64,000 nucleotides of DNA from Dillenia suffruticosa (Eukaryota > Streptophyta > Magnoliopsida > Dilleniales > Dilleniaceae). The translations under genes and the position numbers were made by a program. The notes beneath the pieces are model-generated. The model did not search any database, had not been told where the DNA came from, and was given only the letters and a program-made list of their open reading frames with translations. Below are positions 1-11,857 of this stretch, piece after piece (position 1 is the first letter of the stretch; the number at the start of each line of letters is the position of its first letter). The stretch covers positions 21,642,701 to 21,706,700 of the forward strand of contig JAVTVX010000016.1 of the NCBI GenBank assembly GCA_033439265.1, in the 5' to 3' direction.

Positions 1-188
1 CTCAAGCAATGGAACATGCCATTGCTTGCGAGATTTTGCCAAGAGGAGCCTTGTTTAAGTGACTGAAAGACCCTCATTGATTCAATAAACTGAAAGACTT
101 TCTTCCACAGGTTTTCTCCACCGGGTTGAAAGCGAGCTTGAGCTGTAAACCTCAAAGGCATGAAGCACATTGTGGGATATAGAGCCAT
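1..188 (-). other. Possible reading frame open to the left window edge
   Basis: On the minus strand an ATG at 188-186 opens a frame that stays open for about 62 codons to the window edge. I do not recognise the product, and there is no clear splice site or conserved motif. It could be the start of a gene lying to the left, or chance. Positions 3-28 hold a perfect 10-bp inverted repeat with a 6-base loop. Confidence 0.15.
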
Positions 189-251
189 CCTCCTTGAGAT
201 TCCTGTGCTTCAAAGTAGATATATCTATGCCATGCAATGCGGAATCCTTAA

Positions 252-1904
252 TTCACTCCATAAACTTTTAGACTTTTTTTCCTAAACTAAAAGAGTCTGA
301 CAACCACTAAATAAATTAGAGTTATTATTAAAATTCAAATCTATTCTACTAAATAAAACTATCGGGTTACACAACCGTTAAACTATACATGCTTGAATAA
401 GGCCCTACCCGTTTGAGCAAGGCGTATCACCATTTTTTTTGTATAACGAACCGGTATTTGAAATTATATTCTGATTAATTCCGTTCGAAAGTTGTTGATC
501 CCAATTTAGAGAGAAGTCTTCTCAATATAGTCTTTTTCACTCTTAAATTTCAAATTCGAAACTTGATTAAAAGATCTAACACCCTTAATCATTAAACCGA
601 TTTCGTTAATCATTATCACTGAGATTTGTGGTAATTGTGATCCCCTCTTTACCAATCGGTCCAAGAGCTAATTTTACCAATCATTTAAACAACACTTATT
701 GGTTTTAGAGTATGCATCAATGCATCTATATGACTTACCACCTTTAGTGGTTCAAAAATTTTTTCAGTTTCTCCATTTTGGTTCTAAACCACTAATTTTT
801 CTAATCGGTACTAAATTCAACTTTCTTGGTAGATAATAAGCTAGAACTCTCCACAAAATACCTAAAGAATACATCTAGCACATCAGAAGCACATCAAGAG
901 AGGAGCCTATATATAGCTTTGACCTCATCTCTGTAGCAATAAACAAGATATGTTCTCATCACATCCATCTTATTAACACCCAAGATGAAACAAAAGTCTA
1001 TGTTCAGGAACATATATGAATAAAAAATTCTAATTATTCTTATACAAGATTATAGAACATCTGGCCATATGTGTTCATGGGCTCATTTGAGATTCTAATA
1101 AAAAAATTATTAACAATGATGCAATGAGAAATTTTAGATGAAATTTTTGTTGCATAACTATTGATAGAACAATAATTTTAATTGTTTTTATAGAAAAATT
1201 TTACTTCTATTTGTAAATCAGTATATTTTATGTTAAATATTATTCAGATTAGTTGTAAAATATTATGAGTAGTATAAAATTAAATAGAAGTAAATTGAGC
1301 AAAGTTAAGAGAAGTTAGGGTTCCTAAAATGAGCCCCATGAAAGTCCAACGTCAGGTGATTTCTAATGATTATTATATCTATTTCTTTTTCTTCTTCTTG
1401 TTCTTGTTGTTCCGTTGGTGTTGATGCTGCTCAAGTTTCTTTCTCATATTAGAGAAGGGATTTTTTAATTAAAAATAATAAACGAACCAGGTGGTAATAA
1501 AATATTTCGTATTTTTTTTTTAACCGATTTATTATCCAATTATCAACTAATCGGTTCAAACTCTATGGGAGCCATTTTAGGGGATGATTCTTTTACATCA
1601 ATTTTTTTTTTATTCTCAATGTTTGAATTTAAGATTTGGATTAAATAAATTTAGTATTCTGTCACTATTAGTGTAGTAATAAAATATTTTTTTCGTTTTC
1701 GTCATAGGTATTAGAGTTTACCTGACTAATTCGGTTCGAATACTGTGGAGCCCATTTTTAGAGATTGGCTTTCCCAAATCTTTTTTCACTATTTTTAGAA
1801 TTCGAATTCGAGATCTTTGATTAAAGGAATAAAGTAGTCGATCACTCAACGCAAAAGAGTTTTATATCGTAATAAAATATTTCAAATCAAATAATTGTAG
1901 CATT
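252..1904. other. AT-rich intergenic DNA with degenerate SINE-like copies
   Basis: No gene is visible. Two stretches, about 430-600 and 1680-1850, look like old minus-strand copies of the longer SINE family seen elsewhere in the window. Both contain the reverse complement of its 3' module, a block reading like CTGATTAATTCSGTTCGAA. The remainder is AT-rich sequence without a recognisable feature. Confidence 0.4.
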
Positions 1905-1918
1905 TTCACTTAAATATG

Positions 1919-2009
1919 CCGATGAGTATCAACTCAAGTGGTACCAATTTTTCATCTTTTTATAATAGACTTGAGTTCAAGATTCCCCGTGAATCATAAA
2001 AAAAAAAAA
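1919..2009 (+). mobile_element. Ultrashort tRNA-derived SINE-like element with a 14-bp target-site duplication
   Basis: The 91-bp insert has an A-box-like stretch (CTCAAGTGGTA), a B-box-like stretch (GAGTTCAAGATTCC) about 35 bp downstream, and a poly(A) tail. It is flanked by a perfect direct repeat TTCACTTAAATATG at 1905-1918 and 2010-2023. The flanking repeat and A-tail are the marks of LINE-assisted retroposition. The head resembles a tRNA gene promoter, but no cloverleaf was folded. Confidence 0.75.
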
Positions 2010-2242
2010 TTCACTTAAATATGGGAGACTAATTAGGCCCACAAGCTTGGAAGATATTACCTTAGCCCCAAGCAAGCTTATTGGGCTGAGCAGGCGTTAG
2101 ATTCCAAATCAAAAACCATTGAAAAGGTATCTGGAAATTTTCAATAAAAATAAAAAGGAAACTCCCTCCTCTGCCCTCATGCAGAAGTAGAACCGACGCG
2201 TTTCAATCGTGGAAAATGAGCTTCGTTTTCACTCGCAATTCT

Positions 2243-2260
2243 AGGGTTCTATAAAACCCT
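2243..2260 (+). promoter_or_regulatory. Inverted telo-box pair around a TATA box, PHIP1-like promoter
   Basis: AGGGTT at 2243-2248 and AACCCT at 2255-2260 form an 18-bp inverted pair that encloses the start of the TATA-like CTATAAAA at 2249-2256. The ATG lies about 70 bp downstream. In plants, telo-box motifs (AAACCCTA type) are common in promoters of growth and ribosome-biogenesis genes. Function here is inferred. Confidence 0.45.
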
Positions 2261-2328
2261 GAAACGGAAGGCTGAAACTAAAACCTCTCTCTCTGGATTC
2301 CATTGTGCCCTTAAGCATAGCAGGAAGG

Positions 2329-5300
2329 ATGGTGTTATCCAACAAAAAGCTGAAGCAAAAGCTTAGAGCAACTCTAGCTGAATCATTAGTATCAACAACG
2401 ACCAAAATCCAAAACCCTAATTCCGATTTGTCCAATCCAGACACAAGTTCCCAACACCAATCTCTGAAAGACCTCCTAGTCTCAGCAACCCAGAAACCTA
2501 GATTGTCAAAGAGAGAGAAAAGAAGAAAATCTCTCTCTTCAGAAAGCGTTCAAACTGCAAATGCTTTTGAGAGGCAGAGAAAGAAGGAAAAGAAGAAGAG
2601 AAAGAGAGAAAGTGATGGAGAAGAAGCGAAAACTAGAGATACTCAGATGGAACAAACGAAGAAAAGGAAGAAGAAAAAGGGAGAAAATGATGGAGAAGAG
2701 AAAATTGGAGATACCCAGATGGAAAAGAAGAAGAAAAAGCCAATATGGAAGAAGAATCAAGTGAATCATGAGGAAGAGGTTAGAGAGACAATTGAGACCA
2801 ATGAAAGGTATGTATTGGTACAATGTACAAAAAAAATTAGGTTGGTTTTTTTTTGGGGGGGGTGGGGAATTCTAGTGTTAATTTTATGGGCTATATGTCA
2901 TATGTATCTGCAGTGGAAAGAATGAGCATGTTGCTAACAAAATGAAGAGTGAGGAAGAGGCTGAGGGTATTATGGCTGAAAATGGACAAAGTGGTGAAGG
3001 ACTGGCCAGAGGGGCAATTGAGATTAATTTCAGGTATTTAGTGCTTGTGGAAATTGTGTGGTAAAGATTTATGTTGTGATTCAATTGTGTTGCTAATTTC
3101 ATATTCTTCTGCTTGTTCCCCTATATCTTTTTTTTTAAGTTGCTGAGTGACATAGACAATTGAAACCAATGAGAGGGGTATGCGGTAAAGATTTGGAGAA
3201 ATTCTCAATAAATGTTGCTACAAGAAAAAGGAAAAAAATTGATTTAACTATTTTATTTATATTGGTTTGGTCTTAAGGTCGTGATGCCATGATTTTCTTC
3301 TATTTCTTCATCAACATTTTTAAATTGGGAATTTAGAAATTTATGAATGAAAGTTTTCTGCAGAGAAGGAAAGGAGAAAATTGATTTGAATTATTTCATT
3401 TCTTCTGGTTCTGGGTTAATGTGGTTCTGCTATTTGTGATTTGTTCTTTTTCTTTACCAAAGGTTTGTTGATTCTATTGGATGTATAAGTAAGGACATTG
3501 TCGGAGTGATTTTGGTTTGATTAAAAGATGGCGCCCAAAAATTTTCACTTCTCCCTGCTTAGCTAGGGACAGTACAAGAGTTTGAGTTGCTTAAAGTGCA
3601 TGTTAGCGTTTAACGCTCTTACTGAAATTATTGTCAGACTTTCAAAGGAAGTGTATAAACACTTTTGGTTTACTTAAGTGTGTCTCAGATTTTTTTTCTT
3701 TTTTATTTAAAAAAAAAAGGTGTGCTTCTGAAATTTTCTCATGGTTTAATGGGTTGTCATATAATCTGCAGTCAAAAAGATGAAGATGTTGCTAACAAAG
3801 TATATGTTGGAGGTATCCCATACTATTCATCAGAGGAGGATATTCGAAGTTTCTTTGAGGGTTGTGGCACCATAACTGAGGTTGATTGTATGATGTTTCC
3901 TGACAGTGGAAAGTTCAGAGGGATTGCTCTTCTCAGTTTCAAGGTATTTGTGCTTATCTGAGCTCAATTTACTGCTTTCTCACTTGTGACAGATAGAAAA
4001 CATCTTCATAAGGCACTACATTTGGATAAAAGCCTTGTTTTCATCTTAGAATGCCAAGCTCTTGTAATCATTAACGGACTTCATCTGTGATCCTGCATAT
4101 TCACCATGAGATGCAGTCGATAACCCTGCTCGAAAGACCTTACCCTGCCATTCTTGCCCATTTTGTGAGCACATGATGTCTCTTATGCATCTTTGTAGTA
4201 ACACAGCGTAGAAGCCAACACATAGTATCCCTCCTGGCCCTGGGATGACAACTAAGCCAACAATGTCTGATTTTCATCATCGTAGCTTCTGTTCATGATA
4301 GAAAGAGCTACTTCTAGAGGAAACAAAAATCACCGTCTTGCAATTATTTACTTTGACGTATGTGGGTAACAAGCTTTATTTAATAGTGTGTATGCATGTA
4401 TGTGTTTATTGGTGGTTAGACCTTAAGTTGTTTGTTAGGACTCTACTAATGTCTTGGTTGCCAGGGAATAATCTGAATTTTCTTATGCACATTGTAGATG
4501 TGCATTATAACTGTTTTGGCAATTAGTTGATTTAGCCCTCTCATGAAAGAATTTATCGGACGATAAAAATAAACCTCCCTCGTAGACCAAGAATTTGTGT
4601 GATGTTTCACAAGCTTACAACTAAAATGTGAATTGCACTTGAAGTCCTGCATCTTCATGAGTGCAGTAAATCTGGAAAACAAGAGCTTGAATTCTGTTGC
4701 TCAGCTGAGAAAATGCTGTGAATTCGAAGGAATATATTCTATCATCTGTTAAAACAAAAAACAAAAATACACATCTATGCCTCTCTTTAGAAGAAAAATG
4801 TAATGCAGTGTAGTCTTGGGAATTTCTTGAGGACATCACCACCTCAACATCTAACATATCCTAGATAAAATGCATTCACAAATCTGAATTTTTTTCCCAT
4901 TCTCCACTGTTGTCATAGTCGATTGAACAACCATCCTGTATGAGAATATCACATTAAACATCTTCTAGGAAGACCAAAGAGTGAAAAGATGGTCCTTGTT
5001 CCTGGCTACATTGAACTGACAAAATAAGTATGCTATTGGAATGAGACTAGAGATTCCGGTCTTGCAACTCCAACCACATGGTCCTTTTTCTTCTTCAACC
5101 CTGCCATAATTGCTTTTGCCATAGGTCAAATCAGATCATATCATCCTCTTGGGAAAAGCTTACCTATATCACTTTGGGATTATCTTATATGCTTTGATGA
5201 GTAATCTTTTTGAGGGAGGGATCTGCTCATATGTATGATAACGGGCAGCAGTAGCTCACATGGATTATAGGATTTGTGACCTGTATGACTTGTTATTGGA

Positions 5301-6350
5301 GACTGTAGTGAAGCAAAAAAGGTCTATAATTCTCATCAAAATTTTAACCCTTGGATTTATTTTGATTGACGGTAAAATAATCTTCTGTTTGCAGACTGAA
5401 GCTGCAGCTAAAAGGGCCTTGGCACTTGATGGAGCTGACATGTAAGTCAGCCACCACATCAGTCAATTAGGTTTTTCCCTTTCTACCTTGAAGTTGCAAT
5501 GGCATTCTTATCCATTTCAATATGAAACAGGGGTGGGCTGTATTTGAAAATTGTACCATACAAAGCAAATCGAGTTACCAAGGAATCTACTGACTTCTCC
5601 CCAGCTATTGTGGAGGGATATAATAGGATCTATGTAGGAAATTTGTCATGGGATATAACTGAAGATGATCTGAGGAGTCTCTTTTCAGACTGCAGTATAT
5701 CATCCCTTAGGTGGGGAGAGGACAAAGAAACAGGAGAGTTTCGTGGCTATGCCCATGTTGATTTCAATGATAATGTCTCTCTAAAAAAGGCATTAATGTT
5801 GGATCAGAGAGTTGTCTGTGGGAGACCAGTAAGGATCCGAGGTGCTGTTCCTGCAAAAAAAGCTGTGGAACCTCATCCAAAATCTGTTCCAACAAGTGAA
5901 AATGCGGATGCTGGTGGGACAAGCTCCGACAGTGGGAAGAACAGGAGGAAAGCCTGCTATGAATGTGGTGAGCGAGGTCATATATCATCAGAATGTCCAA
6001 AAAAGCAAGCTGCTGATTTTGAATCAGCAGACTCACCTCCAAAATCTGTTCCAGCAAGTGAAAACACAGATGCTGGTTGCTCCAACAGTGGGAAGAAGAA
6101 CAAGAATAGAACATGCTATGACTGTGGTGAGCGAGGCCATATGTCATCAGAATGTCCAAAGAAGGAAGTTGTTGATACTAAATCAGTAGACCCTTCTCCA
6201 GAATCTGTTCTGACAAGTGAAACCGCAGACACTGGTCAGATGAGCTCCAAGAATGGGAAGAAAAACAAGAATAGAACATGCTATGAGTGCGGTGAGCGAG
6301 GCCATATATCATCAGAATGTCCAAAGAAGGAAACTGCTGATGCTAAATAA
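2329..6350 (+). CDS. PHIP1: PHIP1-like RNA-binding protein: lysine-rich N terminus, two RRMs, three CCHC zinc knuckles
   Basis: Five coding exons with GT-AG junctions and continuous frame: 2329-2807, 2914-3033, 3772-3943, 5395-5441 and 5531-6350, giving 545 aa. The ATG at 2329 starts MVLSNKKLKQKLR; the open frame further upstream begins only with GTG. Residues 1-200 are very rich in Lys and Glu and likely hold nuclear signals. RRM1 spans about 209-287 (RNP2-like VYVGGI, RNP1-like KFRGIALLSF). RRM2 spans about 304-380 (IYVGNL; EFRGYAHVDF). Three CX2CX4HX4C knuckles lie at about 415-428, 468-481 and 523-536, each in a repeat of about 54 aa. Arabidopsis PHIP1 binds phragmoplastin and Ran2 mRNA at the forming cell plate. 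That role is carried over by family. Exon 2 appears to be part of a local duplication. Confidence 0.88.
5880..6340 (+). repeat. Three tandem zinc-knuckle repeats inside the last PHIP1 exon
   Basis: Three in-frame repeats of about 53-55 codons each contain a Lys-Ser-Val-Pro or similar linker, an Asn/Lys-rich stretch and a knuckle of the form CYxCGERGHxSSECPKK. Only two knuckle positions vary among the three copies. This suggests recent internal duplication or gene conversion. Confidence 0.8.
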
Positions 6351-7596
6351 TTGCAATTTCCATGATGAATTTTGTTTCATAATTAGTAAAAGGATTAGAC
6401 ATACTGCAATTTGCAAAACTTCTTGAAGTGCCTTTTGCATTCTTGACTCTTTAGGGCAGTAGCAGGAAAATAACCTGTCAATCTGCAATCCATGACCATT
6501 AAGTCTGACATCAAAAGATGTACCTTTTTGGAGTCGGGACCTTTCAATTTAATTTATTTATTTATTTTCTTTGCAGTAACTTATTCAAATGAGGCAATAG
6601 AAGACACATTTTCCCTTAATTTTTTCAGTTTCAGCTTAACTTTGTAGAATTGCATTCTTCTGCGATGCACAAAAACAGAATAAAATAAAATAAAATTCCA
6701 TGAATAAAGAGGGGGAAATCTAATCTAGCCCCAAATTTGTTTTCTCTTCGTTTTTGGGTCCTAAAGTATTGGATTGAGTTACACAATTAGTAAAAAGGAC
6801 TTTAGATTCAGAAAATTATCATCCCAAGAAATTTTACTAGTTAAATTAGCTAAATATGGGTTTCTTCTGTTTGTTTCCTATACAAAAGATGCACATTGAA
6901 CATTCATGAATCTACTAAAGAAGGGTTAGAAATGCGATGCAATTCCAATTCCAAGTACTAGCAAGTTCATATTCATAGCGCAACTTGCAAGTCACGGCAC
7001 GCCATGTTTGGCGGTTGCCAAACCAGGTAAGACAAAGGAGAAAGAATTAATGGTCAGTCAGTCTATTAAGATAAAATATTAAAATTTTTAATTAAATATA
7101 AATTAGAAATAAAAAAAAAAAACCTAAACTAAAAGAAACTATCTTTTAAATAGAATTCTTATAAATAGTCGAATTAGATCAGAGTATCACTTTTGATACC
7201 CGTGTTGAAAAACAAAAAGACAAGAAAGAAGGGCTGGAGTCCCACCTCAATTCTTCAATTTGGCCCATTTTGAGGATTCTCAAAATCACTCTTTAGTGAA
7301 AGTTGTGTTTTTGGAAGGCAGAAACCGTCTTTTCCCCCCCTCTTTTGTGTTCTGTCACGGGACTTTGTTTGACTTTGGAACCATAAAAAAAGGGTAACGT
7401 TGTTGTTCCGAGTTTTTTTATTTCGATCAAATTTTAAAAGGTATAATAATAAAATATTATATTTTTTAATTATAAATATTAGATTTGAGCTATGAAAATA
7501 AAAAAATAAAATTTGAGTGAGCTAATTTCATAATAGATTTTAAAATGTTTAAATCGGATTATTCAGGTGAATCTCAGATTCCGATAGGTGAAAACT

Positions 7597-7632
<36 letters not shown>

Positions 7633-8917
7633 TTCTAGTCATAGGTCCGTGGGCTTCTGGGGTTGGCTTTCATCATCAATTCTATAATGTGCTTGCAGAT
7701 TGTTGAACAACCGTCCCTGCATTATGAATGTATGTCCTGTTCCTACCCACAATCTCCTATTAAATTATTCTCTACCTAATTTCATAGTAACTTGCTTTTA
7801 TGTCATTTCGGTTCATTAGAGGAACCCACAAATGCTTCCATTTTTCAGCCTCCCTCCCTCCCTCTCTCTCAGTGAATGTCTTGTTCCGAACCCACAATCT
7901 CCTATTAAATTATTCTCTACCCAATTCATAGTAACTTGCTTTTATGTCATTTCGGCTCATTAGAGGATCCCACAGATGCTACCCTTTTTCACCCTCTCTC
8001 TCTCTCTCTCATTGACCAAAACAGAAAAACCCCATCAATGCTTTGACCTCAATGAGATGGATGGTGGGGCTAGCCCAATCGTTTCCAACTATGATGTTTG
8101 ATTAATAATAATGGTATATTGTATAATTTTATATAAAAAATATATTCCCACTTTTTCCATTATTATAAGTATGAATAATTACTACATTTTTCTCGCATCT
8201 TATTTAATTTAATAAGTTGTAAATGTCATTATAGATAAATTTTCATTTCTTATTTTCGTAAATTCAATCCAGCAAATGTGATCTCTCCTCTCTCTCTCTC
8301 CCCCCCTCCCCTCCCCTCCCCCAACAACAATCATTTACCTAAATAGAAGAACCCCACCAATTTTTTGACCTCTTTTCCTTTCTACCTTCCATTATGTTAC
8401 ATCTTTTCTTGAAAATAACCAAGTAGCCACATGGGGTGTGGCCGTTCTCATAATCAAACTCATTACCGGGGGACAAGGCAATCACTTGGTAAAGTGGCTT
8501 TTGGAAGCAGCAAGCCAGCAACACGAGAGCATGGAAGATGACCTTACGTTTTATTGCAATTAAACAAGGTTGTAACATGCCACAGTTCAACAATTGTCAC
8601 TTCCTTTCTTATCAAGGATTAATAAACTTTTTCAAGGAAAAGGACACCCCCCCCTTAATTTCATTTTCAACTTGTTTTTGTCTATATATCATATTTACAT
8701 ACATACAAACCTATAAACGTACATGCATAGCCACGCACTAACATGAATGATTAGTAACTATGCAACCCCCAAATCATTCGAAAAGACAATACATAATTCC
8801 ATTTTCTCATGAAAAAACGACTTTTATTTTACAGAAAAATTTTCTCATGTTCGTATATAAAATTTTATTTAAGCGGTATAGAACTAATAATATTAACATA
8901 ATTGTATTTTTTTTATC
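6351..8917. other. Intergenic DNA with microsatellites and a 145-bp tandem duplication
   Basis: No coding gene is supported. The stretch contains an (AT)n run at about 7600-7629, a tandem duplication at about 7735-8020, CT-rich tracts near 7855-7880, 7995-8010 and 8284-8330, and AT-rich spacer. Open frames at 8339-8593 and 8538-8741 lack any recognisable domain. Confidence 0.5.
7735..8020. repeat. 145-bp direct tandem duplication
   Basis: A block containing CCCACAATCTCCTATTAAAT at 7746 recurs at 7891, giving a period of 145 bp. Similarity runs through TTTATGTCATTTCGG and ends in a CT-rich tract in both copies. A shorter third resemblance, around an ACCCCA(C/T)CAAT block ending in TTTGACCTC, occurs near 8350. 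The duplication lies upstream of the SOSEKI gene. Confidence 0.8.
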
Positions 8918-9100
8918 AACGGTCGGTTGGTCTAATAGGATATATTGTTAGAACTCTTAACCAAAGTCACGAATTCGACTCGCAATTTGAGTGTGGAGCA
9001 GATTATATTGGGAGGGTAGCCCCTTAATAGTCACTATAAATCTCGGACCGAATTAATCAGAGTATGACTCTAAATAGTGATCGGTATAATAAAAAAAAGG
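8918..9100 (+). mobile_element. Longer SINE-family copy with imperfect target-site duplication
   Basis: The 183-bp element has an A-box-like GTTGGTCTAATAGGA, a B-box-like GAATTCGACTCGC, a 3' module with CCGAATTAATCAGAG and GATCGGTATA, and an A-rich tail. The flanks are similar: TTGTATTTTTTTTATC at 8902-8917 and TTGCATTTTTTAATC at 9101-9115. Related copies are at 14238, 37405, 61610 and elsewhere. Confidence 0.65.
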
Positions 9101-9515
9101 TTGCATTTTTTAATCTAATGTCTAAGACGACGGTATCATTAACATAACATGTTAACCCTGATGGATTTGCCCTGATTATTACAAAAACAATCCATTAAAA
9201 AACATCTCTTTGGACATTTGAGACTGCAAGAGTCTATATGCAAACAATTTGACAACCCCACTTCCCCCAACTACAGAGACATAAATTGTTTCTTTGTTAT
9301 ATCCCATAATAAGGTTGTTCTTGCTCCTATCCTTGCCCTCACAAGTGAGGCATAACATTTGGCATCATCATGCAGTCCCACAGTCCTAAAAATCATATAC
9401 AAATCCACATACATGCACATATGTCTCTGGATATATCTGTGTACATATCTACGTGCATATCCTCCATTCATGCAGACTCCCCATTAAATATTCTTCACTT
9501 TCTCCACATTGTCCC

Positions 9516-9563
9516 CTATAAATTGGACACTCATCATGTCAGTTCCAAAACCATCACCAAAAA

Positions 9564-9602
<39 letters not shown>
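9516..9602 (+). promoter_or_regulatory. SOSEKI gene core promoter and (CT)n leader
   Basis: A TATA-like CTATAAAT lies at 9516-9523. The presumed 5' UTR then ends in an uninterrupted (TC)n tract at 9566-9602, only six bases before the ATG. Pyrimidine or GAGA tracts in plant leaders can bind BPC-type factors and affect expression. That effect is inferred here. Confidence 0.55.
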
Positions 9603-9603
<1 letters not shown>

Positions 9604-9608
9604 AGGAA

Positions 9609-10907
9609 ATGGCAGTGAGTTCTAAAGGATCAAGAACAACAGAGATTAGCGCGATATCGAAGAAATATAGAGAGAGAGAAACAAGTCCAGAAAGAACCAA
9701 GATCTGGGTCGAACCAAAACCACATTACACTCATAGAACTGTTCCTGTTGTCTATTATCTTTCTCGGAATGGTCATTTGGATCATCCTCACTTCATTGAA
9801 GTCCCTTTCTCTTCTTCTCATGGACTCTATCTCAGAGGTAATATTTCAATACACTCATACTCTTCTTTTTCCTGATGAAAAGAGAGGGGCTTTACCTGCA
9901 TTGCCACTACTGCGAGGGCCTCTTCGAACCCATATTCACTGATGAACAATTGTTCTGATATTTTGCAGATGTGATTAACAAACTGAGCGTTCTTCGAGGG
10001 AAAATCATGCCAAGCATGTACTCTTGGTCTTCGAAAAGGTAAAATTTCAACCCCAAATCTCCACAAATTCCAATTCACCTCTTCCCCCCGCCCAAAACTA
10101 ATCAGAATTCTCGAAATTTGCAGGAGCTACAAGAACGGATTCGTGTGGCAAGATCTAACGGAGAACGACTTCATTTATCCAGTTCACGGTCACGAATACG
10201 TCCTCAAAGGCTCCGAAATCGTCGACAACTTCTCCAGTTTCAGATCCTATGACTCAATTTCATCGGACAAAGACAAACCCAACGCCTCGAATAATTCGAA
10301 TTCGAATCATTCGAATTCCACATCGCTCGATTCCAACGAGTACAAGATCTACAAGGTGGAATCCGCCGGAGATCTCGCCGGAAAAGCCTTGAATGCGGCG
10401 ACGCAGACTGAGGAGGAGACGAAGACGAGGAAGAATAAGAAGAGTGATCGGATTCAAATACGTCGTCGTTATGAAGTTGAAGAAGAAGAAGAAGAAGAAG
10501 AAGAAGAGGACGAGTTGTACGGACACTTCACCATTGATTTGAGCAAAGACGAGATTCCACCTAGAGCGTCGAATTCTAGTCCGGAGGAGGAGTTGGACTC
10601 GGCGAGTCGAGTTGGAGAGCCGGTGATGAATCGGGGGAGAAACATTGTTGACTCGGTTGAGGTGGGGCTCGGGCCTGCTGATATCCGAAATCAGACGGCT
10701 AAGAATGAGTTTCATTCTCATAGTGCGAGAATGAAGGCGTCGACGGTTTTGATGCAGTTGTTCACTTGTGGTTCCGTTTCTGTTAAAGACTCAACGGTCG
10801 GGAATGGACGAGGGTGCACGGTGAGGTCGCAGTCTGCGAGGATTAGCAAGGCTGAGGTGGGGAGAGCGATTGGACAGGCGGAGGATTGTGGCGAGGTTGC
10901 TCTGTAA
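9609..10907 (+). CDS. SOK: SOSEKI (DUF966) polarity protein with DIX-like domain
   Basis: Three exons: 9609-9837, 9969-10038 and 10124-10907, joined in frame to 360 aa. The DIX-like domain covers about residues 42-130 ([46 protein letters not shown]). In SOSEKI proteins this domain polymerises and drives polar accumulation at cell edges. An Asn/Ser-rich linker follows, then a run of Glu at about 217-228 from a GAA repeat. The family's conserved C-terminal block with [14 protein letters not shown] is at about 301-324, near the end of the protein. The N-terminal 40 residues are basic and variable. The upstream leader is a (CT)n tract. I think it corresponds to Arabidopsis SOK4/SOK5 by neighbourhood, but the exact paralogue is not settled. 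Confidence 0.9.
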
Positions 10908-11857
10908 TTGTCTTCCGAACCGTAAACGACGTCGTTTCTTATTTTTCCTCTTTTTTCCCTTTTAACCTTTTTCTTTTCCTTCTCTTCAAATGGAGATTTA
11001 AACTTGAAGAACCAAAATCGTGAATGATCATGACATCCTTGTATCTTATACCTTGCAATGGTCCTACCCTACATCAAACTTAAGTCTAAAGACCAGTGTG
11101 CAAAGTGCCCATTTCAAAGAAAAAGAAAATAGATCCTAAAAAAAAAAAAAAAAAGAATTTTTCAAAAATATCTGAAAATACGTTCAATATATCAAAATAT
11201 ATTAAATATAATTTTAGCGAAACATAAAATTAAGATAAAAGGGTTTTTTTTTTCTTCTTTTGTCGATTTCAGTTATTTAATTAATTTTACAAACACAAAT
11301 GTTGGGTTTTTTTTTTCCCTAGATCTTTCGGTATTCGGGATTTCGTCCCGACTAATCCGGAATCGACCTGATTATCGGGTCTTATTTGAGGAGAAAGTCT
11401 TCTAATATTATTTTTTTCGTATCTAGTGGGAGTCAAATTCCTGATCTGATTAAGGGACGAAAATATTCTTCCTATCTATATCAATAAGTACCGATAAAAA
11501 TATACTATCGTCATAGCGAGACTGACGTAGGGTATTGCATTCAATAGATATTTGAGCAACAAGGGTGTGCTTTATATTTGAACTTGTTTACTCATTCAAA
11601 TAGGGAAACAAAATGGGCACATGAAGGAGACTAATACAGTGCTTAAATTCAACTTTTGCATCTAATACTCGATTTAAAATTAAATTCTTTTATTATTTAA
11701 ATTGAACTCGAACAATGTTACATGATTCGAATTTGTAATACATAAGAAATAATTTTAACTTTGCTCATTTTATTATTTTATAAGCAAATACACTTAAAAA
11801 GAGGTAAAAATTTAGGGAAAACAATATTTAACCCTACCTTTTCCCTTCTCTTGTACG
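10908..11857. other. 3' flank of SOSEKI gene and AT-rich intergenic DNA
   Basis: The first 200 bases probably include the 3' UTR. About 11310-11520 resembles a minus-strand copy of the longer SINE family, with GACTAATCCGGAATCGACC. No other gene or element is clear. Confidence 0.35.

Noticed and set aside
3665-3961. 98-aa frame as a separate RRM gene
   Set aside because: The frame reads from intron into exon 3 of the PHIP1-like gene; the RRM continues across introns into exons 4 and 5.
5764-6159. Minus-strand open frames of 131 and 62 aa
   Set aside because: They are antisense shadows of the PHIP1 zinc-knuckle repeats, whose plus-strand protein is clearly the real product.
10260-10721. Minus-strand open frame of 153 aa
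   Set aside because: Antisense shadow of the third SOSEKI exon; a poly-Phe run comes from the Glu repeat.
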